DNA of 64,000 bases from Musa acuminata AAA Group (taxonomy: Eukaryota > Streptophyta > Magnoliopsida > Zingiberales > Musaceae): contig NC_088357.1 in assembly GCF_036884655.1 (NCBI RefSeq), forward strand, positions 48,971,001 through 49,035,000. The letters are read 5' to 3'. Position numbers and translations under genes: made by a program. The notes beneath the pieces were generated by a model that saw nothing but the letters and a program-made list of their open reading frames with translations, was not told where the DNA came from and did no database searches. Below, piece by piece: positions 47,501 through 62,300 of the stretch. The first letter of the stretch is position 1; each line of letters begins with the position of its first letter.

Positions 47501-50500
47501 AGCAAGTTAATTAGTTAAAAAGTGAGTGATGGACAAGTCCCGATGTCTCACGAAGAGGTCAGCTTTACAAGCAATTCATCAAACACTTAGTATATAAGAG
47601 AGAAAAGAGAGGAAGGAGAAAACAAGGACTTTAGAAGACAAAACAAACAATCGCAAGTCCACAAACGAGTGCTTACCAGGTGTCGGGCGTAATGGCAAGT
47701 TCCTGTCAAGTTAACGTGTGAACTTGTATAAACTGATCAACACCCAACACTGCCTCGAAGCCCCATCCACCCTTGTACCACCCGGGGGGTTCCAGGGGTT
47801 TGAGCTGGATGATGTTTCACGTCGCACTATGTTATGCAGAAAATAGGCCGTGACACGCGAAAACGAATCCATTTTAGGGCAGTTTTGCCCGACGTGGTGA
47901 GCGGTTGCACTACAGCACTGCGAAGATGTTACGGGACATGTTACGATGAAAGGTTCGTTGAGCGAAGATGTTACGGAACCGCGATGACTGTTCATGATAG
48001 CACACAAAAGCGATGAATGGTTCGTTGAGCGAAGATGTTACGGGACCGCGATGACTGTTCATGATAGCACAGCAACCCCCATGCTGATGGGGGCTGTTGT
48101 ACAATATCTCCCCTTTTCATGCTTCCCCACGGCAACCCCCTTCTAGTAAACAATACGTCCCCCTCCCCTTTCTTCTATCTTGCCTCCTCTTTATCATTGT
48201 TACTAGATTCTTTACTCTCCCAATAGTGCAACCTCCCTCACCAAATGCCTCCTTTATGTCGGTGATCTCCTCCTTTCCTTACAATCTTCCCCAATCTCAA
48301 TAACCATCCCCCTTCTCTTTCACGCTAGTCTCCCCTTAGTCTTAGCCTATCTCACGCTTGACTGCTTGCCCTCAACTAATCGCCCTCCACTTTCCTCCCC
48401 CTTTCATCTTATTACCACTCCCGATAGCCTGCAATCTCTCCGCCCCCACCACACACCTAACAATCTATTCTCGGTCCCCATCATTTGTGATAGCAACCCT
48501 CCCCGACGTAGCCTCCTCTTTATGGTAGCATGTTCCCTTTTGACTTTGTTGCCTTTGGACTTAGCCGAACTCCATTGCTCTTTTCCACCATTGCTTCTCA
48601 CCTCTCCATCACCTTTGCAACCCACTGGTATCCCTCACCAAAATTCATTGTACCACGATGTACCGACCGATATGGGCGGTACGTACCAATCCGATAAGGG
48701 ATTGGTATGGGCAATACATATTAGTTTGTCGGTATGTCCCACCGTACCATGTGTCAGTATGTTGGTATGTATCGTACCGACGACTGATCGGTACACCAAT
48801 AAAGCGAATCATGTCCCTCGCTCTTGATTTTTTTCTTGTCATTAATTCTTACTAACAGTAGTTGAGTCTTAGTCATAATAGTTATAAAGTTATAACATTG
48901 CTTTCACGCAAATTTAAAATTTCTTAATGGTATGACCGTAATATTCTTTTTCTCCTAACAATTATGGGATTCCCTCTACCTTCTAATTCCTCAAAGATCT
49001 TTATTTTTGACCCCCTCATGGAGTATGAGGTTTACTAAAATGATAAAAGCACACTCACATAAGCATCAGATTTGTACAGCTAGCTGAGATGTAAAAGGCC
49101 CCATGTTTGCATCAAGTGGTATGAAGCATCTATTCCACCTTGCATCAAGTGGTGTCATTGTCAACAGTCTTACAATCAAGTGGTATTAGAGCAACCAATC
49201 AGCTTTGGTTCACTGGATATTATATATATATATATACATATATATATATACACATATATATATATATATACACGTATATATATAAGTGTGTGTGTGTGTG
49301 TCTTTGTGCGCATATACTATACACTATACACAGAGAGAGGAATAAGACTTCTAAGCATGTTTACAAAATTGCCCGTATGAATGTATGTTGGACTTTTGAT
49401 CTATTATGATGTGAATAATATCCTTGATAGATTGCAAATAGGTTTATGGTATTTTGTGGATGATCTATTATGTTGGACTTTTGCCAAGGATGCATTTTTT
49501 TATCATGTGTTCATTTATCATATCTGTTTTTCATTTGATATCATTAACATGGAACACTTTAGTGTAAAAGCATGAGCTGTCCACAGCATACTGGCGTGTT
49601 ATCTGAATATGTTTGTACCCAAGGTTTGTAATTTTGTACCGTATCGGAGTTTCAAGCTCAGTTTGGTACGGTACGGTATAAGTATACCGAGCGATACATT
49701 TCGGTATACCGCTTGGTATATATTAAAAAAAAAAACGATAGCTCTACCTGCGTGAGGAGCCGCATGAAAAAAAAAGGGTCACTCGATTTCCCCGCACAAA
49801 TAAAAACGAAAAAGGCAAGGCGATGTCACTCGGTTTCCCCGCGCAAAAAAAAAAGAAAGGCATCGCCTCGCTCGATTTCTTTTGTTGGGGAGAAGAAATC
49901 GCTTCTCCCCGCGACGTCGCAGAGGCTCTGTCACCATGTTGGATCTCCAAGTTTTCTTCTTTCTTCTCCCTCTTCTTTCTTCTCCATCACCGACCTCTTT
50001 TTCTCCCTTTCTTTCTTCTCTGTCACCGATCGATGCTACTGCCCGATAACGGACGGTCCGTGTATCGGCCTACTGTTGGACCGATAGTACCGCCCGGTAC
50101 GGGTGGTATTATTTGAAATTAAAATCTTTATTTGTACCTATATACACCTAAAATCTTTACACCTCCCAAAATGTTGACATCAGCTTTATGCAGATTGAAA
50201 TTTTTTTTGTTAAGCAGGATATAATCATATATGTTTATGTCAAAGATACATATACATATCAAATGAATTCCATCATCAGATAAGAACAAGGATATGTGAC
50301 AGCAAGATGCTGTAGAAACTAGTCTAAAATAAATCAGGGCACAATTCATGTAACATGGTCACTCATTAGTGAAACCTAGAACTTAATTCAATGTCCATGT
50401 GTAGAAGAGCTGAAATTCAAAAAGATAAAAAAAATGAAGACTGGAAAAGAAATGTTTTTACCTTTAGAAAAGGAATAGTTAAATTTGGGTGTTGATGCCT

Positions 50501-53500
50501 ACCAAGGACCTCTAACTCTGAGGATACAGCTCGCATCTGTGGCAATTGACCAAACCAATTTAGAGGAAAAAAAGAGTATTGGCAGTAAATGATAAATAAA
50601 TTGATTTTTCAAATTACCCATCTTATATATAATTTTAAGAAGTAGAGACACCATTATAAAACCCCAGCAGTAAATCAAAGGAAAGAATGAAACAAAATAA
50701 ATCAGCAGATATCAAGCAAATAAATCCATCCATGCAGTAGAAAACAGATGAGAACAAATTGCTAAACACGCATGAGAAAAGTTCAAACATATACACCAAA
50801 TTTTAGAATGTGCAATCTCCAGATTGCATCTGATAGAAAGTTACTGCACTATTAATCTCTTTAAACCAAGATTCTTGTATCCACATTTTGCTGTAAAATC
50901 CTTGATTACCACACAAGTACAACAATCCACAAGTACAAAAACAAGCCATAATATTCCAACTATTTGGGGTTGGCTTGATATTTTCCGAAGCAATTGTAGT
51001 CTAACCATGCTGATTTAAGGTATTGTATCAATGGTATTGTCTTAATCAACAAGTTCACCACATGGTCAACCACATCTGAGAATACAGTAATGCTGCTGTA
51101 TTTACACTTGAAGTTTGTAACATCAAGGAATCAACAACAAATACTTGAGATTCCCAAAGTTCCAAGTATACACCAGTGTAAAGTATATGATATATATTAT
51201 CCTTACTGCTAAAAACATTTTAGAATTAACCACAATTATGTTTGGAAAAATAACCCTAATGCTTATGTTAGGATGTGGGAGAAAATAAATATGCTACTTA
51301 TCGATGTGTCTTTTTTGTCCTTATGGCTTCTTTGTAAAATAAGATGACAGCATGGTATACAGATGTCATAATACAAGGAGTTGGAGAAGTGACAAGAAAG
51401 TTAAAGAAGAATCACATCTTGGGAACAGAGGATCATGTCTTCCATATAGTTGATAAAAATATATATAAGATGAAATGTAAAAGTATAAAGATGATAGAAC
51501 AATGTTTAATAGAATGAGCTATAATATAACAATTTATGGTATTGTCTTAGATCACTTTGTCAAACATAAAGAATTTCCTTTAGAAACCAACGGATGTCTT
51601 TAAAAAAACTCTATAATGAATAAATAGATTTAACAAACAAATATACTTCAAAACAAGAGTTTGGGGAAGAATTGAGAAAGTCCACAATACATTATGTTTT
51701 CAAATCCCATACTAAACAGAATTCCATCACGACTTTGATGAAATTGAAACAAAAAAGGTGATGGTGTGATACCAACTTCTTCGAGAAGAAGTTTCTCACA
51801 GCGGAATCATAAACTTCATAGAAACAAATAAATTAATGGCATATAGTTCATGGATTAATTGATCAAAAGAGCTAGCACCAAACTCTAATAAGATTGTTCA
51901 TTCCACTAATAGAGTTAATTGAAAGGATAACCACAAAACTTCCCCAGCTTGGACGACATCAACTTTGAAGGAATATCATTATTTTTTGCAAAGCTAAAAG
52001 GGATAGAGCATGAAGTCTAGCTGATACTACAGTAGTAAATTTCATGACAGGAAAGGAGCTAAAATAGAATTGTCCATTCGTCATCATAATGCTCCTAATA
52101 TCATAACTAATGGGTAAGAGAAGAAGATAAGGAAAATAGTGTACTAATAAATATTAAGAGATGAAAACTTCTGCTAGAACCCTACAAACTTAAATTCTGA
52201 TGGTTTTATAATTTTCCGAAAAAAGGACATCTAATGAAGGTATTCTTATCATTAATTAACTCAAATTGCATTCTAATAACACTCCAATAAATAACATAAA
52301 TAATTCAAAAATACAAATATTATTATATAAAAAACCTTAAACCTAGACATGAGAGGATTTCAGATTCAGATTTAAGATTGTCAAAATAAGACTAATATGA
52401 ACTCATCCTGCATCATCCACCTTACCCATTGCTTAAATTGAGTGCTCTATTACTAATGGAAGGATCTCAGCCTAAATCATGCACATACACATTTGCCACA
52501 CCAAGGGTAATAATATAACCTTTTGAAGACCATAATATATGAACTACCAAGACTATTTCCTACCAAACTGGAATCAGCAACAAAACCCAACTCAAACTCA
52601 AGAAGTCCACCTCTGTAAAAGCCACTGACCTAATATTAAAAAGCAAGGCACCTAAAATTTATGTAAAACATCTATCATAATGGTTGCAGCTATGCTCTTA
52701 TGAACCAAAAAATTTTCTGGCAATTCCTCTCAGGAAGGAAGAATCAGAGCTAAGGTGGCAAATGACAAGTTTTAGTACAAGGAGAAATTGATTACACAGT
52801 AGAAACAAATCGATAAACAACAGGATACATTTGAAACCTGAGGGATGCAATGGATCTGAGGGCAATGTCCTGAGTTTTAGTACAAGAAAAGGTAATTATG
52901 TGATACACACAAACCAATAAGGAAATATTTATAAAAAAATTAGAAGTCTATTAATGCTTCAAATATATTGTTGAAGTGGTTTGAATCACAAAAACATTAA
53001 CAACCTTAAATGGTTCAAGCTTGAGCCATGGAATAATGAGCCATGTCATCTACCTTCAGCAATGCAAAAGGTCATGCCATCTCATTTTGTGAGAGACAGG
53101 AACAAAATGAAAAAAAAAATGTTTTAACTTTTTTTTCTACTGTAATAATCCTAAGTCAGCTCCAAAATGCAAATAGACCAGAAGATTGATTTAAACTTTT
53201 CCACTGGCAGCAACCTCACAAACTGGACCCCGGTGCATGATCTTTGCTTCAGGTGCCAAAGAGCAACATGATATCTCCAAAAAAAAAAGAAACAGTAGCA
53301 AAAAATACTAATAGTCTATTTAACATGCATACCGGCTCCTCCAACAATGGCAGAATATCTCGAGCAGTACCGACATAGGACAGTATAGCAGCAAGTACAT
53401 CAGGAACATGGGGATTGATATCCAAATGCCGCAACTGGTAACATAAAGTGTCAATAATATAGTCTGCATTTGCCACAACCAAGTGCCCTACCTGTTCCAA

Positions 53501-56000
53501 ATAATGTAGCATCAGTACATAAAACAAAGAGCTGGTGCTTTTACAGTTTCTCTTTTTTTTGCACTCACGGTGGCATGGCCGGACAAAACAGAAAGAACAC
53601 GTAGGACAGCATCTGATGCGATTCTTATCTCACTGTTAGAGCAAATCAAGTTCCTTAGTAATAAATAAAGAGAAGAGTGCAAAAATCCACTGCTTATAAA
53701 ATCTTTTCCAAGAACTATGCTGAAAATGCCTATTCCATCTAAGATCACCTGAACAAATGAACCATAAAAAATAATCAATATCAAGGTTAGGAGAACATTC
53801 AAGAAACTGAGTCAAGAAGTTAATTGGTGAAAATACATTTCCTGTTGCAGCATTATGGTGTCTAGGAAGAAATGTAATGGAAGATCTAATTCTATTTCAT
53901 GTTCCAGCAGAGGTGCATTCTGATCCAATGGAATGTCCCACACTTCAGGTGACAAATATTCATGCAAAATGCTGCCAATGGAAAGAATTGTAGCATCCCT
54001 ATTATCCTTTCCCTCTCTCGTATTCCAAGCTGATCCTTGGCATTTGAAAGTTGTAGACTTGTCATCATCATATGCAAGTTTCTTTTCTTGCAAGGTTTCT
54101 TCCCTAGACTTTTTAAAGAATGTTGAATATGTATTAACTGACTGTTCTGATAATCCGTATATTATCTCATTTAACACGCAAACTGCAGAACTTGTCTTGC
54201 GCAATAACTGGCCAGAACCATGATGAAAATACCAAGTTTTCCACCGTTCTTTGCCATATTCTTTCATACGAAGCTCTGATATCAACTGGCGAAACTGATC
54301 TAGCAAATTATCAACAAGAACTGATAAAAACATATTGCTCTTTTGTCCTAAGGATAAGACAAAAAAATAATAATTAAAAACAAAACTTCTATCAGGAAGA
54401 AAAAGTTCTTAACTTAATACAACAAATCATCATAAAACTAATGAACAAAGACTGAAAACCTAACTATTACCTGATATTATGGACAGCCCGACAAGTCTAA
54501 GTACTCCAGCAAGAGTTAGGTATAGTTTCTGACTGTCAGCAATACCAAACCAAGGAGGCATGTGAGGAAACTCCAAAACACTACTTACATATTCTGAAGG
54601 ACTTTGCAAATCCTCATCTTGCAAAATAGAAATTTTGGAAACAACAGGAAAAGTGGCATCCTTGGTAAGATTTCTTGGAGAACTCAAGATATTGCCAGTT
54701 TTCAGCTCAGCAATGGAAAGCAAGTATCCAGTTGAAAGCGGTTTTGACAAAATTAGGTTATTCATGGAACCAGCAAACCGTGAATTATGACTGAAGCATA
54801 ATCCAAAACACTCCAAAAAACATGATGCATTGACCTGCCAATACCAACAAGTTCAAATCCCAGAAACCAATTTGCAATCCTATAAAAAGTATAAATGTGG
54901 CAAATAAAGTAACATATATGATCAGGGAAGAATAAAGTAGAAATCAGCTACTCTCTGTAAGATAAGAAAAGAAACCAACAAGTAGCTAAAATAAGTTCAT
55001 TATATGACAGAAACCCATAAATCACAGAAAATAAGGCTTTGAAAAGTGAGTCAAATCAGATTAAATCATTTGGAAGAAATAAAAAATTAACTAAAAACAT
55101 GTTCACTAAATGACAAAAGCTAGTAAATCACAAAATTAAGGCTTTAAAAAAATACATAAATTGGATAAATCCAATTTGGAAATGTAAAATATCGTCAATT
55201 TATGGTTGATATAAATAACTAATTATAACTATAACGCTTGAAACTTATCAGGGTCAAAGTTTTTGTTGATATGTGATTAGCAAGAATTAGTAGTGTTGGG
55301 ATCAAAATATATTAGTGAAATGAATATGCATCACAAAATTGCCATGGTTACTTCTAATAAACTGAAAACTCAAGCAGAAACAACATACTATCACTTCTAC
55401 TCATAGCCTGTATCAACTGACAAAAAAGTCATACACCAACAAGTTTACATTCTGAACATTAGTACTGCCCATGCAAACTTTGACACGGAACATCATAAAA
55501 TTGCACTCAATGCTTCATGCACCATCGTGCTGAAAAGTATATATGCATGCAATCTAGTACCGTGTCACCACTTTATTGAAAAGTATAATACCAATTTTAA
55601 GCTTCATGCACCATCATACTGAAAGGTTTAGATACATGCAATCATGCACCATTCATGATGGATCATACCAATTTAACAAATATGCACTGCTACAATCTAA
55701 TAGTGTACCACCAACATAGTAAACCATCATTTAACATGCTGTTTTAACCCCTTATAGCAAATAACCAAATGGCTCTTAACAGAGCTTAAAGTCTGGATAG
55801 TGAGTACCAAGGTACGCAATACCGAATGATACTGCCTGGTAAGGGTGGTACATACCGGTCCGACGGCATACCGGTACGCGGATCGCCCGCTACCGGGTGG
55901 AACAAATAATAATAATAAAATAATATATATATATATTTATTTATATATAAATATTTTAGAAAAAGGCGACACGATGTTGCCTTTGGTGCCTATTTCGGAT

Positions 56001-56034
<34 letters not shown>

Positions 56035-56208
56035 TATATATATATTTAAATAAACGAGGCAACGTCGCCGAGGCGATACTACATCGCCTTTTAAATAAAA
56101 AAAAATATATAATCTTATATATATATATATATATTAATTTTTATATATATACCGCCTGCGAGAAGAGAGAGGCGACGTCGCCGAGGCGATGCGACGTATA
56201 TATATAAT

Positions 56209-56264
<56 letters not shown>

Positions 56265-56309
56265 GCCTGCGAGAAGAGAAAGGCGACGTCGCTTCAGCGA
56301 CGTTGCCGA

Positions 56310-56355
<46 letters not shown>

Positions 56356-59300
56356 GCGGTATACCGCTCGATATACCGTTCCGTACCGTACTGAGCGAAC
56401 GTTGAAACGCCGGTACGGTACGATATTGGGAACCTTGGTGAGTACTATGTTCTTTATGCTCTCTCTATCGCAACCAACCAAATGTCACTTCACAGACTTC
56501 ATGCTCCTGCTATTGTGACATGACATTTGTCTAACTGCAAAGGGCTGAAGAGCTCAGTCACCTAGCACCAAACCATCAGCAGAGGGTGGCAGGATTGTTG
56601 AATTGGAATTGCATCAATGGATGTTCTATCTTAACAATGTGTGCACAGTTAAATTAGACAGTAGATCAGTGGATCAGTTCCTTGCAAGTGTGTATGAGAC
56701 GCTTTTTGGATTGGTTAGTTTCACATGACAGCAGGAGCTATGACAATTCGCAATGTGGTACATAATTGTGTCTACATCTGATAGGCCTGATGTAAGGCAT
56801 GACAATAAACCCTATCGTGCAACCAGAAACTACAAAATAGATATTAGCATATTCCATTTTTTCTTTTAAACCATAATCATTTAAGCTTCTTTCTGTAGAT
56901 CATGGTCATAAGCATCAACTCAAATTTCAGGTTTCCTAATGCGACTGCAAAATCTGTACTTCAAGGTTCAAGTGTGGAAAATTTAGATTCATATTCACTC
57001 TCTTAACAAAATCATGAGATTCATCAGTACACCACAAGACTAGCGTTCCTTACCATAGAGGATACAGAATATGATCATTATTAATAACCACGCACTAAAT
57101 GAGCATGGTAACCATAAGACAGAATGAGTCACAAACTATGTCAGCCAGCATCCTTGATGTTGCCAATTGGTTGCAAAAGATTTTGAACAGGATATGTGAA
57201 GCAAAACCATAACCCTTGAATTTTATTTCTTTCCTCTACAGAGAAATTATCATTTATAGTTGTTACCTTAGCACAAACTAAATTGCATTTTACTTTTCTT
57301 GTTCCACTAAGTTAGCTTCATAGATAGTGTACTTGTTTGAGTATACTAATAAGGAGGGCTGTTGCTGTTGCTTCCCTTTTGCCAATAAACTATACTCTTG
57401 GCTGCAGTCCCGTTTTAATTTTCTTTTGACCATTTTTTGTTATTTAGATCTATTTTCTTTAATCATCTTATTCATGTTCTAGCTCAGGGTTTGTCATGTC
57501 AACCTATACTGTCCAGTATAAGTGGTATGTACTAGTTTGATAGGATGCCGATACGTGGACCGCCCTTTGTCGAGCGATACCATCACATGACCTCGTATAT
57601 GGCGATATGGGATTTGTACTGGGCGATAACGATCAAAATCGGACCATTACCAACCTGTACAAGTCGATAACAGTCGGATTTCAACCGTTATCGATCAAGG
57701 GCTGAGATTGCCCTATTTCGAACGATCAAATTGACCGTTTGAAAAGAGGCAAAATATAGGGAAGGCAATTGCAAAGTGGTTCAATTTCTACAGGATTCTA
57801 ACAAGCACAACCTAAGGTCTATATTATCAGAGCATAGTCTCTTCTACTAAAAAATCTGGCACGGGAATCTAGCATCCAACACCAAAAGAGATCCACAGTG
57901 TGTATTTAGATAAGGAGGTGGCAGAACTTAATGATTGGATCAAATCCTTCAAGAGGCAGTGGGACGAATATGGGGTAACATTGATGTACGACAGTTGGAC
58001 AAGGCCAACAAGAATAAGTATCATTAATTTTCTTGTTTATTGCAATAGACGAGTGGTTTTTCATAAGTCAATTAATACTTTCGACAAGTATCATCCTAGT
58101 AGAGGAGATCGGACCATAGTACATTGTCTAGATAATCACCGATAATGGAGCCAATTTCAAGAAGATCGATTTATAATTGATGGAAAAAAGAAAAACATTG
58201 TTTTGGACTTCATATGCAGCTCATTGTATGGATTTAATGTTGAAGGATATTGGCGAGCTACCATTAGTCAACAAGTGTAGCTCGAGCACAGTCGATCACA
58301 AAGTATACATATATATCATCATTGGGTCCACTCTTTAATGCAAAAGTATATAAATGGTGAGATACTCAGACCTGTAGTCACTCGGTTTACTATAAATTTC
58401 ATTGCTTTAAAGTCAATACAACCAAAGAGACAAGGCCTCAAGGCAATGGTCACCTAACATAAATGGTCCGATTCCAGGTATTCGAGATCGGGCTATGGAA
58501 AAAAGATAGAAAAGACTAATTCTTTGTTTCAGATTTTGGGATATCGTGAATGAAATCATAAAAGGTGTGGAACCACTTTACGTTGTTCTTTGTAAGATAG
58601 ATATGGACACGCATCTACAAATGTTTTATCTTAGACATATGTTGATTACAGCAAGAGAGAAGGTCAAGAAAGCATTCGAAGATGATTTTAAGGCCAACCA
58701 ATACTTACAGATCATTGTTCACAGAACTGAAGTTCATATGGACCAAGATATATCCATAATGCAGTTAAATTCATATTAAATGTAATTTAATTCATTATTT
58801 TTAATATTTAAAAAATTTTTACTAACAAAATTATGTCTTGCATCATATAATCTAAATCCAACCATTCAATTTCGATGTAGTCTTAAAACATGATCAGATT
58901 TATTATCGACACTAAAAAATATTATATATTGACTCTTATCAAACACTATCGATGCTATGATAGAGGGCCAATTATTCCACAAAACAATTGGCTCAATCTT
59001 CAACGATGTAGTTATATCATGTCGTTATAATATAGATCCTGGTGAGGAAAAGTTACACACATATTGATTATAAATTATATTTGATATTAATTATTTATTA
59101 TGTTAATAAAGTCTTATTTGCATCTTTTTGCAATCAAGTGGTCGCTACATTTTAGAGGGGATGTATCAAATTTAAGGAAGATTGTCATCCGTGCCTTTTC
59201 GTAGACGACAACATCTAATGGTTACGAACGTAATTGGTCAACGTTCGTATTAATTCACACGAAGGATCGCAACAAACTATCGTATAGGCGGTTAGAGAAA

Positions 59301-62300
59301 CTAGTATATGTCTACTATAACATACAACTAAGGTTGCGATGTGCCGAGCTGGACAAGGAGCCAAAGGAAACAAAGATTAATCCCATCAACCTCCAATTCT
59401 ACAACAAAGATTAAGAGTCGATGCTAGAGTGGGTCGAAGCGACGAAGAACCAAGAGGATCTTCTACTTGATAAGATGGGAGATCCTCAACGTCCTTCGTA
59501 TTTTATTATCGAGGCAATAGGAAAAGAGGAAGCACATCCAACCCAAAGAAAGATCCCCCTCAATCAGAACGTGGCAAAAGGTGTCGGACAACATCGAGTC
59601 AGACTACTCTAGGAACTAAAAACACCCAATCGTCGTAGTTGTCCGCCTAACGTACAAAGGCAAAGGCAAAGGGTAAGGCAGTAGCATCAGTTGCACTATT
59701 GGAAAGAATCGAGTCGGGCGACAAGACAGCTTTGCAATCGTATTTAACAAACCTGCTTGGTCTAGAGACATAGTAGAGACATGGACAGTAGTGCCTCGAC
59801 CGATGATGGTGGCGACACCGAGGAGTCGATGGTCCCGTCTATACAATTTGATGGTGGTGCATAGATCGAGGAGCAGTATTTTACACATACCACCCAAGAT
59901 TGAGATTATGGAGCTCGACAAGGTATTGGTTAAGTTTATGCACGGAAAGAAAAGGGTAAGACAATGGATAATTTTGAACATATGCAATAAAGCCTACAGG
60001 ATGTAAACACGAAGTGAAGCTCATCGTATTCACAACCGTCGTACTATGGAGAATCTTACGTCCAACAATAGTATGATGATAGTTGGTCATATTTCTCCAA
60101 GCAACAGTGCGTAGATCGACCTTACGATATAAAGCAGTAGATCAGTAGCGAAAGTAGAAGTTATGACATTCTGTATGCTCCAAACCAATACATGCCACAT
60201 TCGTCCTTGCCACAGGAGCCGCCTCGGACATGTGGTTCACGACAATCAAATTACGACCATCACCACATTGATGCACCAATGACATCCAATGTATCAATAC
60301 ACTGTCGTGGGATCAATTTCAGGATTGGATCCTGCAAACATATCATAATGATATCCAGATACATAGGATCTAGAACCCCGATCCATTGCCCGTGAACTCT
60401 CATCGTTCTTTTTGGTGGTAGAACTAGATATATCCATCGATTAATTACTTAATTGATTTGAATCTTAAAGTTTGAGTTATTTAAAAAATAATTTAATAAT
60501 TCAAATCATTTCTTTATAGATAGTTCAATATTAATGGAAGGATGATCCGCAGCGTACCACAAAGCTACTCCTCAAAGCTCGAAAAAGAATATTTTTGCTA
60601 TTCTTTTCTAATTTACATTATTTTTGCTAAAATTATACTAAATTTATATTTATTTCCAACTTAAAAACACTAATATAACTTTTTTTCTATTTTTAAGGTA
60701 TTTTTAGAACTATTTTCGATTATTTTGGGCATATCGTTGGTATGTCTCGGTACGTACCGTACCAACGTATGGTCGGGACACTAGTACGGACTGAAATTGT
60801 AAACCTTGTTCTAGCCAAAAACTATATTAAAAGAAAAGCTCCAAACCATTTGTAGAAATGGGTTGAATTACCTTCGTAAGGCTGAAACAAGTATATTTGC
60901 CCTCTCTTTAAAGTTCATTATTAACCATGAAAAGGAAATAAAAACATAAAAAAAAAAGGGAATAGATACAAATAACACACTGTTTAGTAGTTAAATAGCA
61001 CTGTATGTCATGTAAATAAAAGAAAATTTTATCACAAGAATAAATACATGCAAAGGATTTTGAAGTCAAAAACACAAATAAGAAGGTCCCAATACACTAC
61101 AGAAAATAAATAATACATTCTCTGGAAACAAAAAATTGTGAACATCTGTACTTACAGGAGACTGAAGGTAATTAACTAAAAGGTCTGGACCTGCATAATA
61201 GACTAGAGAAAGTAGTTTCTGAGCATGTGACAAAGCAATTGTCTTATCACTTCCAAGAACCACACGTGGAAGCGCTTTGATGAGGCTGCCAACAAGTTGA
61301 AAAAGTAAGATTCACTGCAGCAGCACAAAAATTATCTATTTTCTTAACTAACTAATAAGAGAACAAACCTGGTAAATATATCAGCAATTTCATTTTTGGT
61401 TATAAATTTCTCACCCAAAACAAATAAAGATTCGAGGGATTCCTGTGCTACCATGGACACAACATCTGCATCGTCACAAACCAGCACGCACAAACACTCC
61501 TGCAATTATTATATACAAGAAAAGGAATTAGCAATAAAATTCAACCCAAACTACCATGTCAACAGGAGACAAACCTGCACATACTATTATTCTAATGCTC
61601 CTGTCAACTAAACTATCACTTAAATGAAATTATGAACCATAAAAGTTAACATGATTGCACATAAGTTTAATGGCAGTGCTAATATAATGCAGGAGTAGCA
61701 TAACAAAGACAAAGATCTAAGAGAAGTATAGAACAAAATCATAAAAAAAATTGTTAAAATTGAACCACCGAATTTTACTCATTATCACTATTAACAACAA
61801 TATAATTCATGACATTGTACAGTTTAAGCATTCATAAAATAGCCACAAAAGAAAGGACAGCAGTTAGATTTTCAAAATAATCAAACTAAGCAATTAATAA
61901 TATATATATAAGAATTAAAAGTCAATACTGAACCAAGTCATAATAAGAAAAGTTTTAGTTAAGAGAAACCATTATGCCTCTGCTCCATAATGATAGATCA
62001 CACACAACAACTGAACCTAAGACAGTATACTCACCAAAAGCATTAATTTGCTTCTTTTCAAGGTGCATCTGCAATTCAACAGAAGCCCCTGTATGCCATC
62101 TACAAGTGCTTTTCTGACCTTTTCTGCAGGATGAATACAAAGCTGAAAATGACAATGAACCACTTTATTGTCACAGATGAGAGGATTAATAATGGATCCC
62201 ATTACCCACGAAACCTCGAAGAAAACAACAAAATAAACAAATAATAGGGAGGATGATAATACATACATGTGGAAATGCAGCAGACATTAATTTATCAACA

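Noticed and set aside
46861..48016. Open frames in the LTRs of the deleted retrotransposon
   Set aside because: They recur in homologous solo LTRs without conservation of frame and have no domain.
49177..49192. Primer-site-like TGGTATTAGAGC
   Set aside because: One change from the usual site and no LTR end or internal region beside it; at most a worn relic.
55845..56518. Tyr-Ile-rich frames
   Set aside because: Translations of TA dinucleotide runs within a miniature transposon.
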